Positions 12,481-24,349 are shown, counted from the first letter of the stretch. The stretch: DNA of 64,000 bases from Casuarina equisetifolia (GCA_028551475.1 CM052358.1:21292853-21356852); one strand, 5' to 3'. A program made the numbers and translations. Notes: generated from the letters alone by a model not told the origin.

Positions 12481-14600
12481 TCCTAGCAGAACCCATAGGC
12501 TAATGGAAGAAGATCAAAGATAGGAATAAAGGGTGAAAGAACAATGGCCTTATAAATGCTTTGAGATTATATTCCAAAATCTATCAATGACACTAATGTT
12601 GTACATTTTTTATAGAGGTTTACAAGGGCAAATAAGTCTAATTAGCTTACTAATTACAATGGATTCTAACAAATGAATTAATTATATAACTAACCAACTC
12701 TAGATAGTTAAAGGCATTGTAAGTAATCAAGACAGGTGAGGCAAATCTTTGTTATTTCTACTATGTTGACTTCCTTGCTATTTGTTATTTTCTTCATTGT
12801 TTAAGTGATGTTATTATGAGTCTTGTGAATGTTCTTCTTCAAGCTCCTTCAAACTTGGTGTGGGAATCAATCTAAGTTTGTTTCTAAAAAACAAAAAGCA
12901 AGTCTTGGGTATAGATTTAGCCAAAACATCAGTTATTTGTTGCTTAATCGATATATACTTAATTGTGATCAAATTAAGTGTCACCTTCTCTTGAATGAAG
13001 TGGAAATGAATTTTCACATGCTTCATTTGACTATGAAAAGATGATTTTGTAGTTAACTTGAGTGTAGCTAAGTTGTCATAGTAGATCAAAGTGAAATGAG
13101 GCTAACTTACACCCAAGTCCTACAATAGTGCACATAGCTAGTTGGATTCTACAATAATTGAAGTCAAGGCTTTATATTCAACCTCTGCAAATGATTGAGC
13201 TATAGTAAACTAATGTTTTGAACTCTAGTAAATGAGGTTACTATCTTAGTAAAAACAACATCTTGATATAGACTATTAAGCATGAATTTTCATTGTAGCC
13301 ATACACATTTAATGAACTATAAGCATGAATTTTCAATCCAAATGAAAGAGTTCTTCGTAGATATCTTAGAACACATTGAAAATTGTGAAAACCCAAAACA
13401 TAGGTGAATGCATTGCCTAGCATAGCTTATTGATAGGAAAAGCAAGTTTAGGCTTATTGATGGTCAAATACTGCAAAGCTCCAAAAGTGCTTTTGAACAA
13501 AGTTAAAGTAGCCCAACCCTACATGGGATTACTAAGTGTAGGAACTTTTGTTGCCATAGGAGTCACTAATAGCTTGCAAAACAACATTGATGCTTTTCAA
13601 AGAATTTCAAAAGCAAACTACCTTTGAGACAAAACATGTCCATTTGAAAAAGGAATGACTTCAATTCCTAAAAGAAATGAATTGTACCAAGAGACTTTGA
13701 AAAGGAACTCATATTGCAAGTGTTCAATCATTGTTGTAATGGCCTCAATAGAGTTTCCTATAATTAATAGGTCATTTACATAGAGTAAAAGCCATATGGT
13801 TGTTTCTCCTAGGTTGTAAATAAAAAGATAAGAATCAAATGTAGAACAAAAAAATCCATACTCTAGAATGCATGAGCTATATTTGTCAAAACAAGCTTGG
13901 GAGACCTATTTAAGACCATATAAGGCACAATGGACTGATAAACAACAAGGGGTGCATTTTGATCAATGAAGCCTAGAGGTTGCTATGTGAAAACTCAAGT
14001 ATCTATGAAACCATGAAGAAAAGCATTTGAAACAACAAACTGTAGTAAAGCCCATTTACAAATAGTGGCTAAGGATAAGACTGGTCATATTGTGGTTAAT
14101 CTAACCACGAGTGAGAAAGTATCAAGATAATCCAAACCTATAATTTGGTGAAAACCTTTTGCAACAAGCCTAGCCTTTAACTAAGAAAATGAGCCATTAG
14201 CAACTAGTTTGGGCTTAAAAACCCATTTGCATCCAACTACATTCATTTTGGATGTTCTAAGAACAAGAGTCCAAGTTTTGGTTCCTTTGAGTGCCTCCAT
14301 CTCATCTTTCATTATTACAAGCCAGCCATGATGTTCAAGAGCATATTTGGTAAATGTACGTATTAGGGGAATGACTATTGCAATGGTCAAGGCATATTTG
14401 AGATTTAGCTTAAAGATGCCTCATTGTGCTTTAGTAACCGTAGAGGTGTTTGTCTTCATTAGAACATATTTATTAGCATCTTCAAGGGCGTATAGGATTG
14501 TGGTTGGAATGTGAGAAGTAAGAGAAGATATAAAAGTGGAAAAAGGATCTTAAGAATAGGTAGGTACCTTGTTGGATGGCTGGGATGGAGGATTAGAATG
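12481..14600 (-). mobile_element. Degraded Ty1/copia relic, antisense, 5'-truncated
   Basis: On the minus strand an RNase H end lies at 12,814-13,089 (MIYYDNLATLKLTTKSSFHS, then DVLAKSIPKTCF). More RNase H text (YLRRTLSFGLKIH) lies near 13,300, and the start of reverse transcriptase at 14,181-14,390 (HHGWLVIMKDEMEALKGTKT, NVVGCKWVFKPKL). The stretch 12,481-12,800 reads on the minus strand like a Retrofit/Ale-type LTR (TGTTAGAATCC near 12,670), which is an inference. Integrase and gag are absent. The relic is heavily broken. Confidence 0.72.
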
Positions 14601-15221
14601 CTGTCTAAAAAGGCTCGGCATACAAAAGGCAAAATTGGAACATATTTAAGCCTGAGGTATGCTTATTGTGCGAAGAAGTATTGTTGACAAAAGTATAACA
14701 TGTAAAAAAATGATCATCAGGTAATTTTTAAATGTAAAAATTATTTTTTTAGCTCAAAGTATCTTTTAAGTTAAATTTTGAGCCTATTTCCAATAATAGA
14801 TTTCTTTGGGGAGACTAAAAAAGAATTTGAGCCATTAGCCTGCTCGTGATTTGAATCTATTTGAAATTTGAAATAAGCAGCAAGAAACAAGATTATCATA
14901 AGCTCTCAAAATCAATCTTGCAGTGATTAGGAACATACCACCATCATAATTACTTAAACTCCATGACAGGAAACACAAGATAACTTAGTTAAGACAAACA
15001 CTCTGCCATTCGAGGACAAAAGCCGGTAACCAAAAAGGACGCATGGTGATGTAGAATTTGATGGACCTCAAGCTAGCAAGATGCCACCAAAATTTTCATC
15101 CCCATGCATATTGATGAAGTCTACCCCAAAATTTCTATCATAGAGTAATACATAAAGGAGTAAGTTGCAAACCCACGTAAGTTGTGCACTGCCCTGTGAT
15201 ACATCCTTTTTTGATTTTATG
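14601..15221. other. Spacer, no gene seen
   Basis: AT-rich sequence without a readable domain. It ends where similarity to 39,398 and beyond begins. Confidence 0.4.
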
Positions 15222-16419
15222 ACTTGTATGGTTGTTTGCTACCATCACCCTCCATAGAAGGATACATGGATCTAAATCAATCAAGGCCATTTAAAGCCAA
15301 TATCAATAGTTATGCGTGGGGTATGGCTCTAATATACGAGGGTAGCACCCTTTTGATCGATTCTCATTTCACAAACATTCCCTTTAGTCAAATTAGCATA
15401 TTTTTAACTTCAAAGTAATTTTAATTTTGGCAAAGCAAATCATGTTAATTAATTTGCTAAGATCCATATTTTGGGTTATTTGAAAGACTCACCTTTTCCA
15501 TGAGTGCTTTTACAAATGTATTTATTTTATGAGTCATACTTATGATAGTGATTCATGTAAGAAAGCTCAAAAATCCAACTTAAAAACTAACTCAAACAAA
15601 GGATCACATTTATAATCTAGGGATCTCATCTCTTCGACATAAACTTTCATCCTTCACAATTGTGTATCACTATCAGAAATTAGTGTGAAACTGGTATCCA
15701 CTTCACCAAACTTGCCGACCTTTCATATCAGTTCAAAGCACACTGATACGTGAAAGCTGAACTATGTTTCTGACCGCCTTAAGTGCAGTAGCTTTGGGAT
15801 TAAATCTGTCTGTTAGACTAATCAGTAGTTTTTCCGCAATAATTTGCACTTGATTTTCTCTCCCTACCTCATTTTATTGGCTACTTCATTCAAATGAGCA
15901 TAATAATCCTGAAAAGAATCAACATCTTTCATCCGCAATTACGCAAATTCTCTTCCAAGGAAGATTGACTTTGTCAAAGCCACATAGATGTTGTAGAAAA
16001 GCATCCTTCTTTTCTTCTCAATCTCCTTCAGAGTTCTCCTCTTCAACAATTTCTATAGGCCCTACGCCAATTGAGTAGCAATGGCATGCCGGTGCATCAT
16101 TTTGTTGGAGGGAATCAGGACGTCGGCCAACTTGATTTCAAACTAAGTACACGAAGGGAAGATCATTGACATTTTTCATCAATTCTTTTAGTGTATGTTT
16201 CACATAGTTATGCAAATTTACAGGATGAAGCAAGCTCCAATGCAGTATCGTCTTCCAGAAATAAGCTACTGCAGAATGCTAATCAGCTTCAGGTGCTTCA
16301 AAATTGCAGAGCGCTGGTGCGTTTTTATTATTCCGACTGCTTCTCTATTTTTGCTCTCCACCTCTTTAGGTCCTCCATTTGTCTCAGGTCAGCCGCTACC
16401 ATCATGAGAATGAGACTTA

Positions 16420-19405
16420 TCAGGAACAAAACGGAAGGAGAAGATGACGTCGGTTTAAATAAGAACTTAGTAAGGAGAACATTGATTCTGAACACAACAG
16501 AAAGAAACCGAGAAAAATGAGTAAGGAGAGACTAACAAGTGATTTTCCCCGGCTTAAATGTTCATGTTCATGTTCATCGACCAGAACCTCCAGACGTCTC
16601 TAGAAACCAGAGATTCATGAAACCATTCAGCATAAAAGCTATAGAAAGCCCCAGAACTTTGAAGTAAACAACACAAACCTGCACGAACGACCGCATCATG
16701 GGCACCACAATGAACCGATAATCATAAGCCCACGACTTCTTAAGGGCCTCACACGTTCGTGTCAGGGCAATATTAGTTGCAGGAATTAACGCATCGATTA
16801 GTAAAAGCTGCAACACTTGCATTGTGAGGTCAAGCACGAACAAGAAGGAATCAACTTTAAATTTTGTAGATGTTTTACCCACCTGTTGATCCAGGCATTG
16901 TCTCTGCCGCTTGAATTCCGTCTCTACTTCAGTATCTTCCTGTGCGACTTTCAAAATGCTCCATATGACATCCAACTCTAAGCTTTTAATGTCCTTCACA
17001 GCTTCACCATCAACCTCAATGTTCGACCACCGCTTCACCAGCATGCCCAAGTAACTCTGTGGATGGCCCTCTAACCTTATGTTCCTCAATTTTAAGTACA
17101 TCTTTTCAACTTCTTCGAATACTTTCTCGTACCTTGAAAACTGGAGTTTCATCTCAAAAAGTTTCTTCAGACGATGAACTTCGGCTTCAAAAATTTTGAA
17201 CAACTTCAGTCCCTGACTTCTGCCAGCTTCTCTCACACTTGCCCATGTCTGTAATCGTTCTGGAATTGGAGGATCCCGCTCCCATAACCAATAGAGAAAA
17301 GCATCATCTTTCGGGTCCAAATGTGTAAGGCCAGGACCAAAATCGCCGACTGCATTTGCATCATCTTTAAGGCCAGAAGTCTCTCCTAGCAACACCCACT
17401 CATCAAGAAGGATATCGGAGAATTCTGTATTGAGAATGACCCTGTCTCGAACGTCACGGTAAAAGTCCTGATCGTCCGAAAGGGTTTCAGCAATACAAGG
17501 CAATTCGATAGCACTTGCCAAATCTTCCAAGCATGCAAGAACACATTTAAGCTCCGGAACCTCCAGAAAGCATACTGACCGTAATTCATTCATAGTAAAC
17601 ATTTTATCTACCTTCTTTCGTTCCAGAATATGGTTCCGCAGCATGTCTTTTATCAAAAGCTCCAGCTTTAGGAAATGGTTAAATACAAAGCACCCACTTC
17701 GTAAGAAAAATAGTAGCTTTGCTCGAATTTCCTTAATAAGTCCTTCACGGTTGCCGTCGTAACAAAACGGCCAACTTCCGTAATGCAGAAGGATATCTGA
17801 GTCCACTTCAATGATGTTGAAGGCCCACGACGATTCCACGGGCTTCCAAACGCCGTCTTCAACCCTCTTAATGAACTGTTCGCCTGCTTTATATGGAATC
17901 ATCGACTGAAAATGACTGGAAATAGTACCTACATGTGCTTGAATTATATGCAAATCAATGGATTCGTCTGTAAGAAACCTGTCACCGCAGTAAAAGCATT
18001 TCCAAAACCTCCAACTCTTGGCCTTCTTAGCGAAATCTATCGCTTCCTGCAAAAAAGAATCCACCTTTGCCGTGTTATTCTTCGCGAAATGCTCTTTGAG
18101 CTCTTGGATTCCTATTTTAAGCAATGCCTTCTTTCTAGCAAGACGCATGCCCGTCCAGAAGGGCTTCACTTCCCAGATTTTTTTCCATCGCTCTTCAATT
18201 TCGACTTTCTTTTCCTTCAAGAAATACTCTGACCATGCCGCTACAGCCCTTTTCTTCATCTGGTGCAAAGTCTTTATTTCGTGCTTGACCTCAACCAGGA
18301 AATTTTCGTCCATGAGCCGCTTCCATTTGTCCCTTCCCTTCCCAGATTCAAGAACGATAATCTTGAGATTTGATTTCTCCTTGAGTTCCCATAGTCTCCA
18401 TCTAATCATCAACTCCCTCTCCGTCGGCATCCTTCGTGTTGTCCCTGGCTCTTCCGGCCTCTCGATTTTCACTCCCCGCTCGCATTCTTGGAGGGCGGCT
18501 TCTTGCTTCCCAAGCCTCAAGAGAACTTGGGCGTGAAAGAGCGCGCAAAATGTGGACGTCGGTGCCAGCGCGGCGGCTTGCCTCGAGGACTCGAGGGCCT
18601 TGACGAGGTGCTCTAGTCTCGTACTGGTACAGCCGTGGATCCGGGACGCCATTTTATAATAAACAAGGCTTCGAGTGGCGTCGATCAGGGGGGAGGCGGA
18701 GTGGCAGGAAAGCGTGGACTCCAAGATTTGCAGGGCTTCGGCGTATTTCTCGCGGTCGAGAGACCACAATGCGTGATCGCATTCTATGGCAACTTTGGTC
18801 ATTAGAGGAAGTTCAGAAGATGATGAAGCAATGGGGAAGAGGTCGGGGTCCATTTCAATGGAGGGAAGCGGAGATAAGTTGAAAGCAGATGATGAAGCAA
18901 TGGGGAAGAGGTCGGGGTCCATTTCAATGGAGGGAAGCGGAGAAAAGTTGAAAGCAGATGATGAAGCAATGGGGAAGAGGTCGGGGTCCATTTCAATGGA
19001 GGGAAGCGGAGAAAAGTTGAAAGCAGATGATGAAGCAATGGGGAAGAGGTCGGGGTCCATTTCAATGGAGGGAAGCGGAGATAATTTGAAAGCAGGTGAT
19101 GAAGGAATGGGGAAGAGGTCGGGGTCCATTTCAATAGAGGGAAGCGGAGATAAGTCGAAAGCAGATGATGAAGCAATGGGGAAGAGGTCGGGGTCCATTT
19201 CAATGGAGGGAAGCGGAGATAAGTTGAAAGCAGGTGATGAAGGAATGGGGAAGAGGTCGGGGTCCATTTCAATGGAGGGAAGGGGAGATAATTTGAAAGC
19301 AGGTGACGAAAGAATGGGGAAGAGGTCGGGGTCCATTTCAATGGAGGGAAGCGGAGATAAGTTGATAGCAGATGATGAAGCAATGGGGAAGAGGTCGGGG
19401 TCCAT
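16420..19405 (-). CDS. Gene A: DUF627/DUF629 C2H2 protein with a 23-residue N-terminal repeat
   Basis: Exon 1 is 16,679-19,405 (909 codons), the intron 16,600-16,678 (79 bp, CAG|GTTTGT...TTTCTAG, phase 0), and exon 2 is 16,420-16,599; the protein is 968 aa. Residues 1-184 are eight 23-residue repeats (MDPDLFPI...SPLPSIE), followed by a ninth MDPDLFPI start. Next come a TPR-like DUF627 block (about 200-310), a charged linker, a C2H2 finger C-x2-C-x12-H-x4-H (about 470-492) and DUF629 to about 909, with a hydrophobic stretch at about 854-877 just before YDYRFIVVP. Exon 2 adds a basic/acidic start (RRLEVLVDEHEHEH) and a hydrophobic tail. Related plant proteins are, from memory, ubiquitin-hydrolase-related and end in a UCH domain, which is absent here. 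The long uninterrupted frame argues for function, but the role is unknown. Confidence 0.85.
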
Positions 19406-19439
19406 TTCAATGGAGGGAAGCGGAGATAAGTTGATAGCA
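18819..19439 (-). repeat. 69-bp tandem repeat (nine units), leader-derived
   Basis: Nine near-identical 69-bp units span the promoter-proximal leader and the first 190 codons of gene A. Each contains one leader-like half (read on the minus strand: ...CCGCTTCCCTCCATTGAA) and one start-like half (ATGGACCCCGACCTC). Because 69 is divisible by three, frame is kept. Genes C and D have a single copy of the same sequence, with the first half as untranslated leader. Confidence 0.93.
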
Positions 19440-19447
19440 GTTGCAAA

Positions 19448-19470
19448 TTAAATAGGCGCAGTATGACTCA
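19448..19470 (-). promoter_or_regulatory. Gene A core promoter: TATTTAA box and TGAGTCA motif
   Basis: On the minus strand TGAGTCA (19,464-19,470) lies ten bases upstream of TATTTAA (19,448-19,454), which is 43 bases upstream of the first ATG. The block (ACTGCGCCTATTTAATTTG) is conserved before every family member. The implied 5' leader is only about 15-20 nt. The AP-1/GCN4-like site suggests bZIP control, which is an inference. Confidence 0.6.
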
Positions 19471-21362
19471 GGAAGCTGTTTCTTTATTTTTATTTTTATG
19501 TTTTTCCTGCCTATTAAAATACACTACTTAAATATCATAAAGATTCAGTTTAATATTCAACGTTTACTTAAAAGAGATATTAGAAAATAGCAGTATAGTT
19601 AAAAAAAAAAATGTAAATGATTTGCATGTCTTAATCCCTGTGTATTATCACGTTCTTTTTTCTACATTGGGTGGCCGTAGTTCAGGTAAAGTTTAAAAAG
19701 TAATTATTTCACAATTTAATAAAGAGAGATGTTTTTAATTGTCTTAAATAAAAATAGGAATTGATGTTTTTGGAAATGCATAAAGAAATATGTCAATAAT
19801 TCAATGCTCCTAGGAACTTGACAAATTCTTCTTCTTCATCTGCACCCTCTGTGGCCGGAGGTTTACTCCGAAAGCATCAGAAGGCAAGACTTGCATGAAG
19901 GAAACCAACCTGCATGAACGACTGCAACACTGAATTCCCCAATCTCCTTCACGATGAGCGGTTGTTGCGAACAGAGACTTTAGAGAATTTTAAAGCATCA
20001 CAAAGCATACAAAAGGATGGACAGGGGAAGCACAAGAAGCTTGGATTTAAATATTGAAGGAACACTTTACAAGTCACCAACTTTGTATTTCCCTCTTTTT
20101 TCAGGAATGTTCAGCCTATCTCATGCTGTCTTTCCAAGAGATTACGGCGTTTCGTCATTGTCAGCAGCATGAGAATTTTATATTTCGATCGGTCTAGTGG
20201 GCCAAGTTATGAAGTGTTTCGGTCTCCTACCACAACGTTGTTGTGGCTTGTTGACTCCTTCCCACGTTGTCAGTATAAACCACTTGTTCCTCATTTTTTC
20301 GAATAACTTGAGAAAAGGATTTTGTGAGTGAGATTGTTGCACACCTTTCCCCTAAAAGAAAAGTTGTTTAAGGTTTAAATTTTGAGAACGACATCTCATT
20401 ACGTTAAGATTCTCCCGTGTGGATCTGATGGAGAGACGCTTTTCCAGTGAGTTAATATTTCTCGTTCGCTATTCTTCACCCTTTTGTTTAATACATCTTG
20501 TGGTTTGGCTACTATTGTTTACTTTTCCTCTCCTTCCTCTTATTTTTGCAGCCCATGATAGCGCTTAGGTTGCCTCGCTAGTTTCCTAGCCATCATTAAA
20601 AAATGTGCAAGAATCCCCCCGCGAGTTCTCACCATAATCATTATTCCTCTGTGGTGTTAAATTTGACAAGTCATGTGAAAAGCAATTTCTACTCCAGCTT
20701 CCTTTATGAAGGCAGTGACACTGAGAATAGTTCATGAAAATACTAATATACCTTATGCTTTAGTAAGCCTGCTTTGCTAAGCATGATGAACATAATGGGT
20801 GAAGTAAAAGAGAAAATCCATTTAGTTTTTGACACAATGAGCCCCTAAACCATCTTGAAGAAACTTTAGTAGTTGCTACTTTCTTTTTATAAAAAAAACA
20901 AAACACACACACTCAAGTATTGAACTTCAGACCTAGAGATCATAGGTCTTACTAACTTATCACTGCACTAGCAAGTAATCGACAAGCAAGTTCTACTTGA
21001 GGAAGCTGAACTCGCCCTTCAAGTGAATCATTTGGATTAACTGAGTTGAACTTCAGTTTATTGAGCTGAAAGAACAATATTCATGAGTTAAAAATTAAAG
21101 TTTCCTTGATGAGAAAGGGATTTTTTTGTTAGAAAGCTAGTATCGACAGTAAAGGAATAAAGGATATGGCAAATTTATGCAGGTCATAGGCTGGTCAATG
21201 TGGTCTTTGATTACGTTTTTCTGGAAAGACGCTGGATGAAAGCACATTGCAGGTACCCTTCAACGCATTTGAGGACACATGAAATCGTTTGTGTTCTGTC
21301 ACATTCATATCAAATATGAATCTGTGCTGCTGTCAGGTTTTAAGCAGTAGGAGGACTTTCCC
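19471..21362. other. Upstream flank of gene A, no gene seen
   Basis: The proximal 350 bases match the upstream flanks of C and D, the orphan block at 28,278 and, inverted, that of E. Near 19,912-19,934 a 22-base stretch resembles the exon 1 end and splice donor of the family, perhaps a tiny relic. The rest matches 43,380-44,370. Confidence 0.5.
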
Positions 21363-21671
21363 TTGCCTTTCTTAGCGGCTCAGTGTAACGCGGGTTCAAG
21401 ACAATTGCCTATGATGTTAAGCTGTAATGCTATCAAGATTACATGCTATTACTGCTTAATAAGTTATTGCAATTCTTTCTTGAACCAAGACTTTCCTGCA
21501 TCATCAGATTCTTTCAATGGTCTTCTTTCTTGGAAAGGCATTGCATTTTCTGCAGCCTTCTTTGTCCTCCTTACCATTGTCATCCAAAGTCGAACAGAGT
21601 CTTCTGAGTCGAAGCATTCGATCCCTGTCAATATACAGCCACAGGACCCAGTGCAAGAGGGGCTTCTTTAG
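21363..21671 (+). other. Unassigned open frame shared by both duplicated segments
   Basis: A 102-codon frame with a hydrophobic stretch (AFSAAFFVLLTIVIQSR) is followed by a polar end (NIQPQDPVQEGLL). Its counterpart at about 44,382-44,671 keeps the end (NIQPQDPVEEGLLQK) but has lost part of the hydrophobic stretch. Both are followed by an AG-rich acceptor-like site (TATACAG or TATGCAG, then GAACCCAATTGC). It could be an exon fragment of an old gene or chance. I recognise no family. Confidence 0.25.
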
Positions 21672-22068
21672 AAATAACTCAACATTTAGCTAGCTTGCTT
21701 GCTCACTTATTAACTTCTTCAACTAATTGATTTAATTTGTTTATATACAGGAACCCAATTGCTACAAAAGAAAGCATAGAATAAACAGAGCCAAGTACAA
21801 AAATGGGTGTTCTTGTATCATCACTGAACTTGAATATCTCGTTTAGCAGATCAGTAAACTGCTTTCTCTTGTTAAAATTGAGAAATAAGGGAAAACAGTA
21901 GCCATAAGGTTGTGGATGGAAGGAAACATGGCGGGTATGGTGCATTAAAATGGAATACTCTTATTTGGATGTGCAAAAAGTCTCCCTGCAAATTCTCAAA
22001 AACTAGAACGGACCTTTCCTTATCATTGTCCCAAGAAACAATGTCCAATGGAAATAGGTTGTGAGAAC

Positions 22069-22940
22069 TTATCTTTGAGAAGTATGGAGCTCGTCGGCTT
22101 CGGGGGCTTGAGATTGTTGCTGTTCATCTTTCTCTTTCTGATTGCTTCTCCAATTCAAAGATTGACTAATTTCAGCCCAGTTAACAGTACCAAATCGTAT
22201 GTCGCCCAAGGAAAAAGGGACTGCTCCAGATTGACTGATATGCTGCTGTTCAATGGATTCAGAGGAGACAACAGGCAAGCTGGTAGGCTGCTGCTCCGCA
22301 GTATCGCCCGGCAGGCTGATGGGCTTCTTCTTCTTTGTTCTTTCTCTTCTTCTTCTTCTTCTTCGTTCATATTCTTCTGCTTCTCGCTCGTCTGAAGCGT
22401 CATACTCAACTTGAAAAACATCCCTCCACGTAATTCCACTATCAGGTCCTCTTGTTGGCTAAGTTGATTAGTGCTTGCAAGAACACCTATAATAGAATCC
22501 GGATCGTTTCCATTTTTATCCTCTTGACAAGACATTGGTTTCTGTCCAAGATTCTATACATGGAACAAAATGCGTAACACACCTTAGCATCCTCGGGCTT
22601 TTTGGGATGCTTTTTTTTTTTTTTTGGATAGCTTCTTCGATCTTTCTGTCCTTGTTTTGGTTGGAGTCACACCACTTTTGCCGGTGTTCTTCGTGGTATC
22701 AAGAGCAAGCTCTTCTAACTGCAGCAGAAGCCTTCTCTGCAGCATCTCGGTTGATCAGATCCTCCAGGCGTTCCTGCAAATGAATAATTTGCCACAGAAA
22801 AATTAAAACAGAAGCCTAAATGAAGGTGAGACCACACAAGAAAACAGCCTGGAGAAGCCAATAAAAACCTTTATGAATGACTTCAGCACGGACACCAGCA
22901 TGAATCGGTAATCATAACTACATATATCGGAACGTTTTAG
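22069..22940 (-). pseudogene. Relic F: 3' part of a DUF629 family gene
   Basis: On the minus strand 22,869-22,940 encodes the exon 1 end of the family (ICSYDYRFMLVSVLKSFIK). A donor AAG|GTTTTT and an acceptor TTTGCAG bound a 95-bp intron (22,774-22,868). Exon 2 opens with ERLEDLINRDAAEKASAA and then goes out of frame; about 20 codons on, another frame gives EELALDTTKNTGK and a lysine-rich stretch over 15 A's. This is the ancestral exon 2 type remembered from full-length DUF629/UCH proteins (LEDLAEKDATEKSDAA...ELALD). A 130-codon frame at 22,069-22,458 (VFQVEYDASDEREAEEYERR) may be a further exon. No promoter or exon 1 body remains, so it is a dead fragment. Confidence 0.7.
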
Positions 22941-22977
22941 CCACAATCTACATACCAGATCAATTTAGACAATACTA

Positions 22978-23350
22978 CAAGATTTGCTAGAACTTATGGC
23001 ATCAATAGAAGTTGAATTTAATCGTAGAACTTTAAGATTTCTTGTTATAAATGGGATTAACAAAAGCGAAACTTAACTACAAAATTTTAAGATTTGTGTA
23101 AATCAATGAGTCCAAAATTTAAGATTTGATTTAATTGAGAAAATTAATAGAGGCTGACTACAAAGCTTTAAGATTTGTTATAATTCGTCAGATTAACAGA
23201 AATTGAACTCAACCACAAACCTTCGAGATTTGCTGAAACTAAATACTTCAAAATTTCTTATAACCAATCAATTAATAGAAATTGAATTCAATTGCAAAAC
23301 AAATCAATATAAGTTGAACTTAATTACATAACTCAGATTTGTTTATAAAT
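22978..23350. repeat. Degenerate short tandem repeat
   Basis: About six imperfect, length-variable units carry the phrases ATTAATAGAAATTGAACT, ACTACAAA and CTTTAAGATTTGTTATAA. Spacing varies around 50-85 bases. No coding potential. Confidence 0.6.
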
Positions 23351-24349
23351 AATTATTCTCTAATGGTCAAAATTTTGACACAAATAAGCCTTTCACAAGA
23401 ATCATTTTCTCCTTAAAATCGGTTAGATGACATAAATAAAATGAGATTATCTAAACTACTTTTAAGATGGATTGCAAACTTTGTGAAAGTGTAATATATC
23501 TACTTACAAGCTATTTGGACCATAGCTTCATCCATGATTACAACTGACTTCCTAAACTTAGATCCTAATATGATTTTCATTTTGATTTTCTTAAAACTAT
23601 CTTATAAGAAAGATACACATTTTTTTATTTCAAAAGGGACTATGCTACTGGAATTTAGATAATATAGAATAACTTGGACTTACATCTAATTCATATAAAT
23701 AAAAAATGCATATTTGAAGTCAAAAGAGAGAGAGAGAGACTGAGTAAACTTGGCTTTTGCAACCTCCTGACTTGTTTGGTTCTTAACCATGAAATGGCAC
23801 CCTTGAGTTTGACGTTTATGGCAAAAACACCTCTTGGAAAATCTTCAAAGCGAAAAAGAGCATAAAAAATAGAGTGGGAAGATCAAGAAGTTGTTAAACT
23901 TGACATGAAAGTTACTACAAAAAAAATTTATGAAAATTGGCCTAAACGGGTTATCTAGTTAAAGAAGGCACTGGCTCGTGCAAGAGTTATCTCTTTATGG
24001 GGAACAAGAATAGAGCAACGACTTGGTAATCAAAAGAAAGGAATTGAAATAAGATACGAGGTCAACAGAAGCTCTTAAAACCAGTACCAGATTGATTAGG
24101 AACGTGCCAGAAACAGGGGCGTACATGAGAACCTGAGGGCAGGGAAAAGGGTACCGACGTTCTTTTGTGGTGGTAGAGTGGGATTTTGTGGAGCGATTTG
24201 GAAGCAAAATAGGCTTCGGACGTTCATGAAAAGAGCGGAGCACTATGTGGCAATAAAAGGTATGTACACAACCAATTTTAATCCAAACCAAAACTTTAAA
24301 ATAATGGGAGGGGATGATCACTGAATTTTAGTTCTATTTTTCATCAATT
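23351..24349. other. Spacer downstream of gene B
   Basis: AT-rich sequence with a short GA tract near 23,727. From about 24,100 (ACCGACGTTCTTTTGTGGTGG) it matches, in inverse orientation, the sequence downstream of gene E near 48,470-48,500. No gene seen. Confidence 0.5.

Larger units (their letters stand above)
15222..22035. repeat. Duplicated segment carrying gene A (partner 39,398-45,020)
   Basis: From about 15,222 (a block with GGTTGTTTGCTACCATCACC) the window matches the sequence starting at about 39,398. The match continues through the downstream flank, the gene, the promoter and the upstream flank, to a block reading AAAAGTCTCCCTGCAAATTC near 21,977 (partner near 44,957). The A copy is longer mainly because of the 69-bp array in the gene and an extra stretch of about 500 bp near 19,870-20,370. 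By eye the copies are roughly 85-90% alike. Stretch 15,350-15,740 also matches copia-associated debris at 32,860 and 49,440. Confidence 0.8.

Noticed and set aside
18018-18536. Long plus-strand frames across genes A-D (e.g. 18,018-18,536; 26,408-26,869; 31,415-31,867; 42,169-42,645)
   Set aside because: They recur at the same place in each paralog only because they are antisense to the conserved exon 1. They are serine-rich and resemble no known family.
18786-19451. Plus-strand 221-codon frame with a repeated GKRSGSISMEGSG motif
   Set aside because: It is the mirror of the 69-bp array of gene A; any 69-bp repeat without stops stays open on both strands. It has no promoter, and the opposite strand has clear domain homology.
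22048-22395. Plus-strand 115-codon frame with a serine run
   Set aside because: The serine run is a CTT microsatellite, and the opposite strand has the better protein-like reading of relic F.
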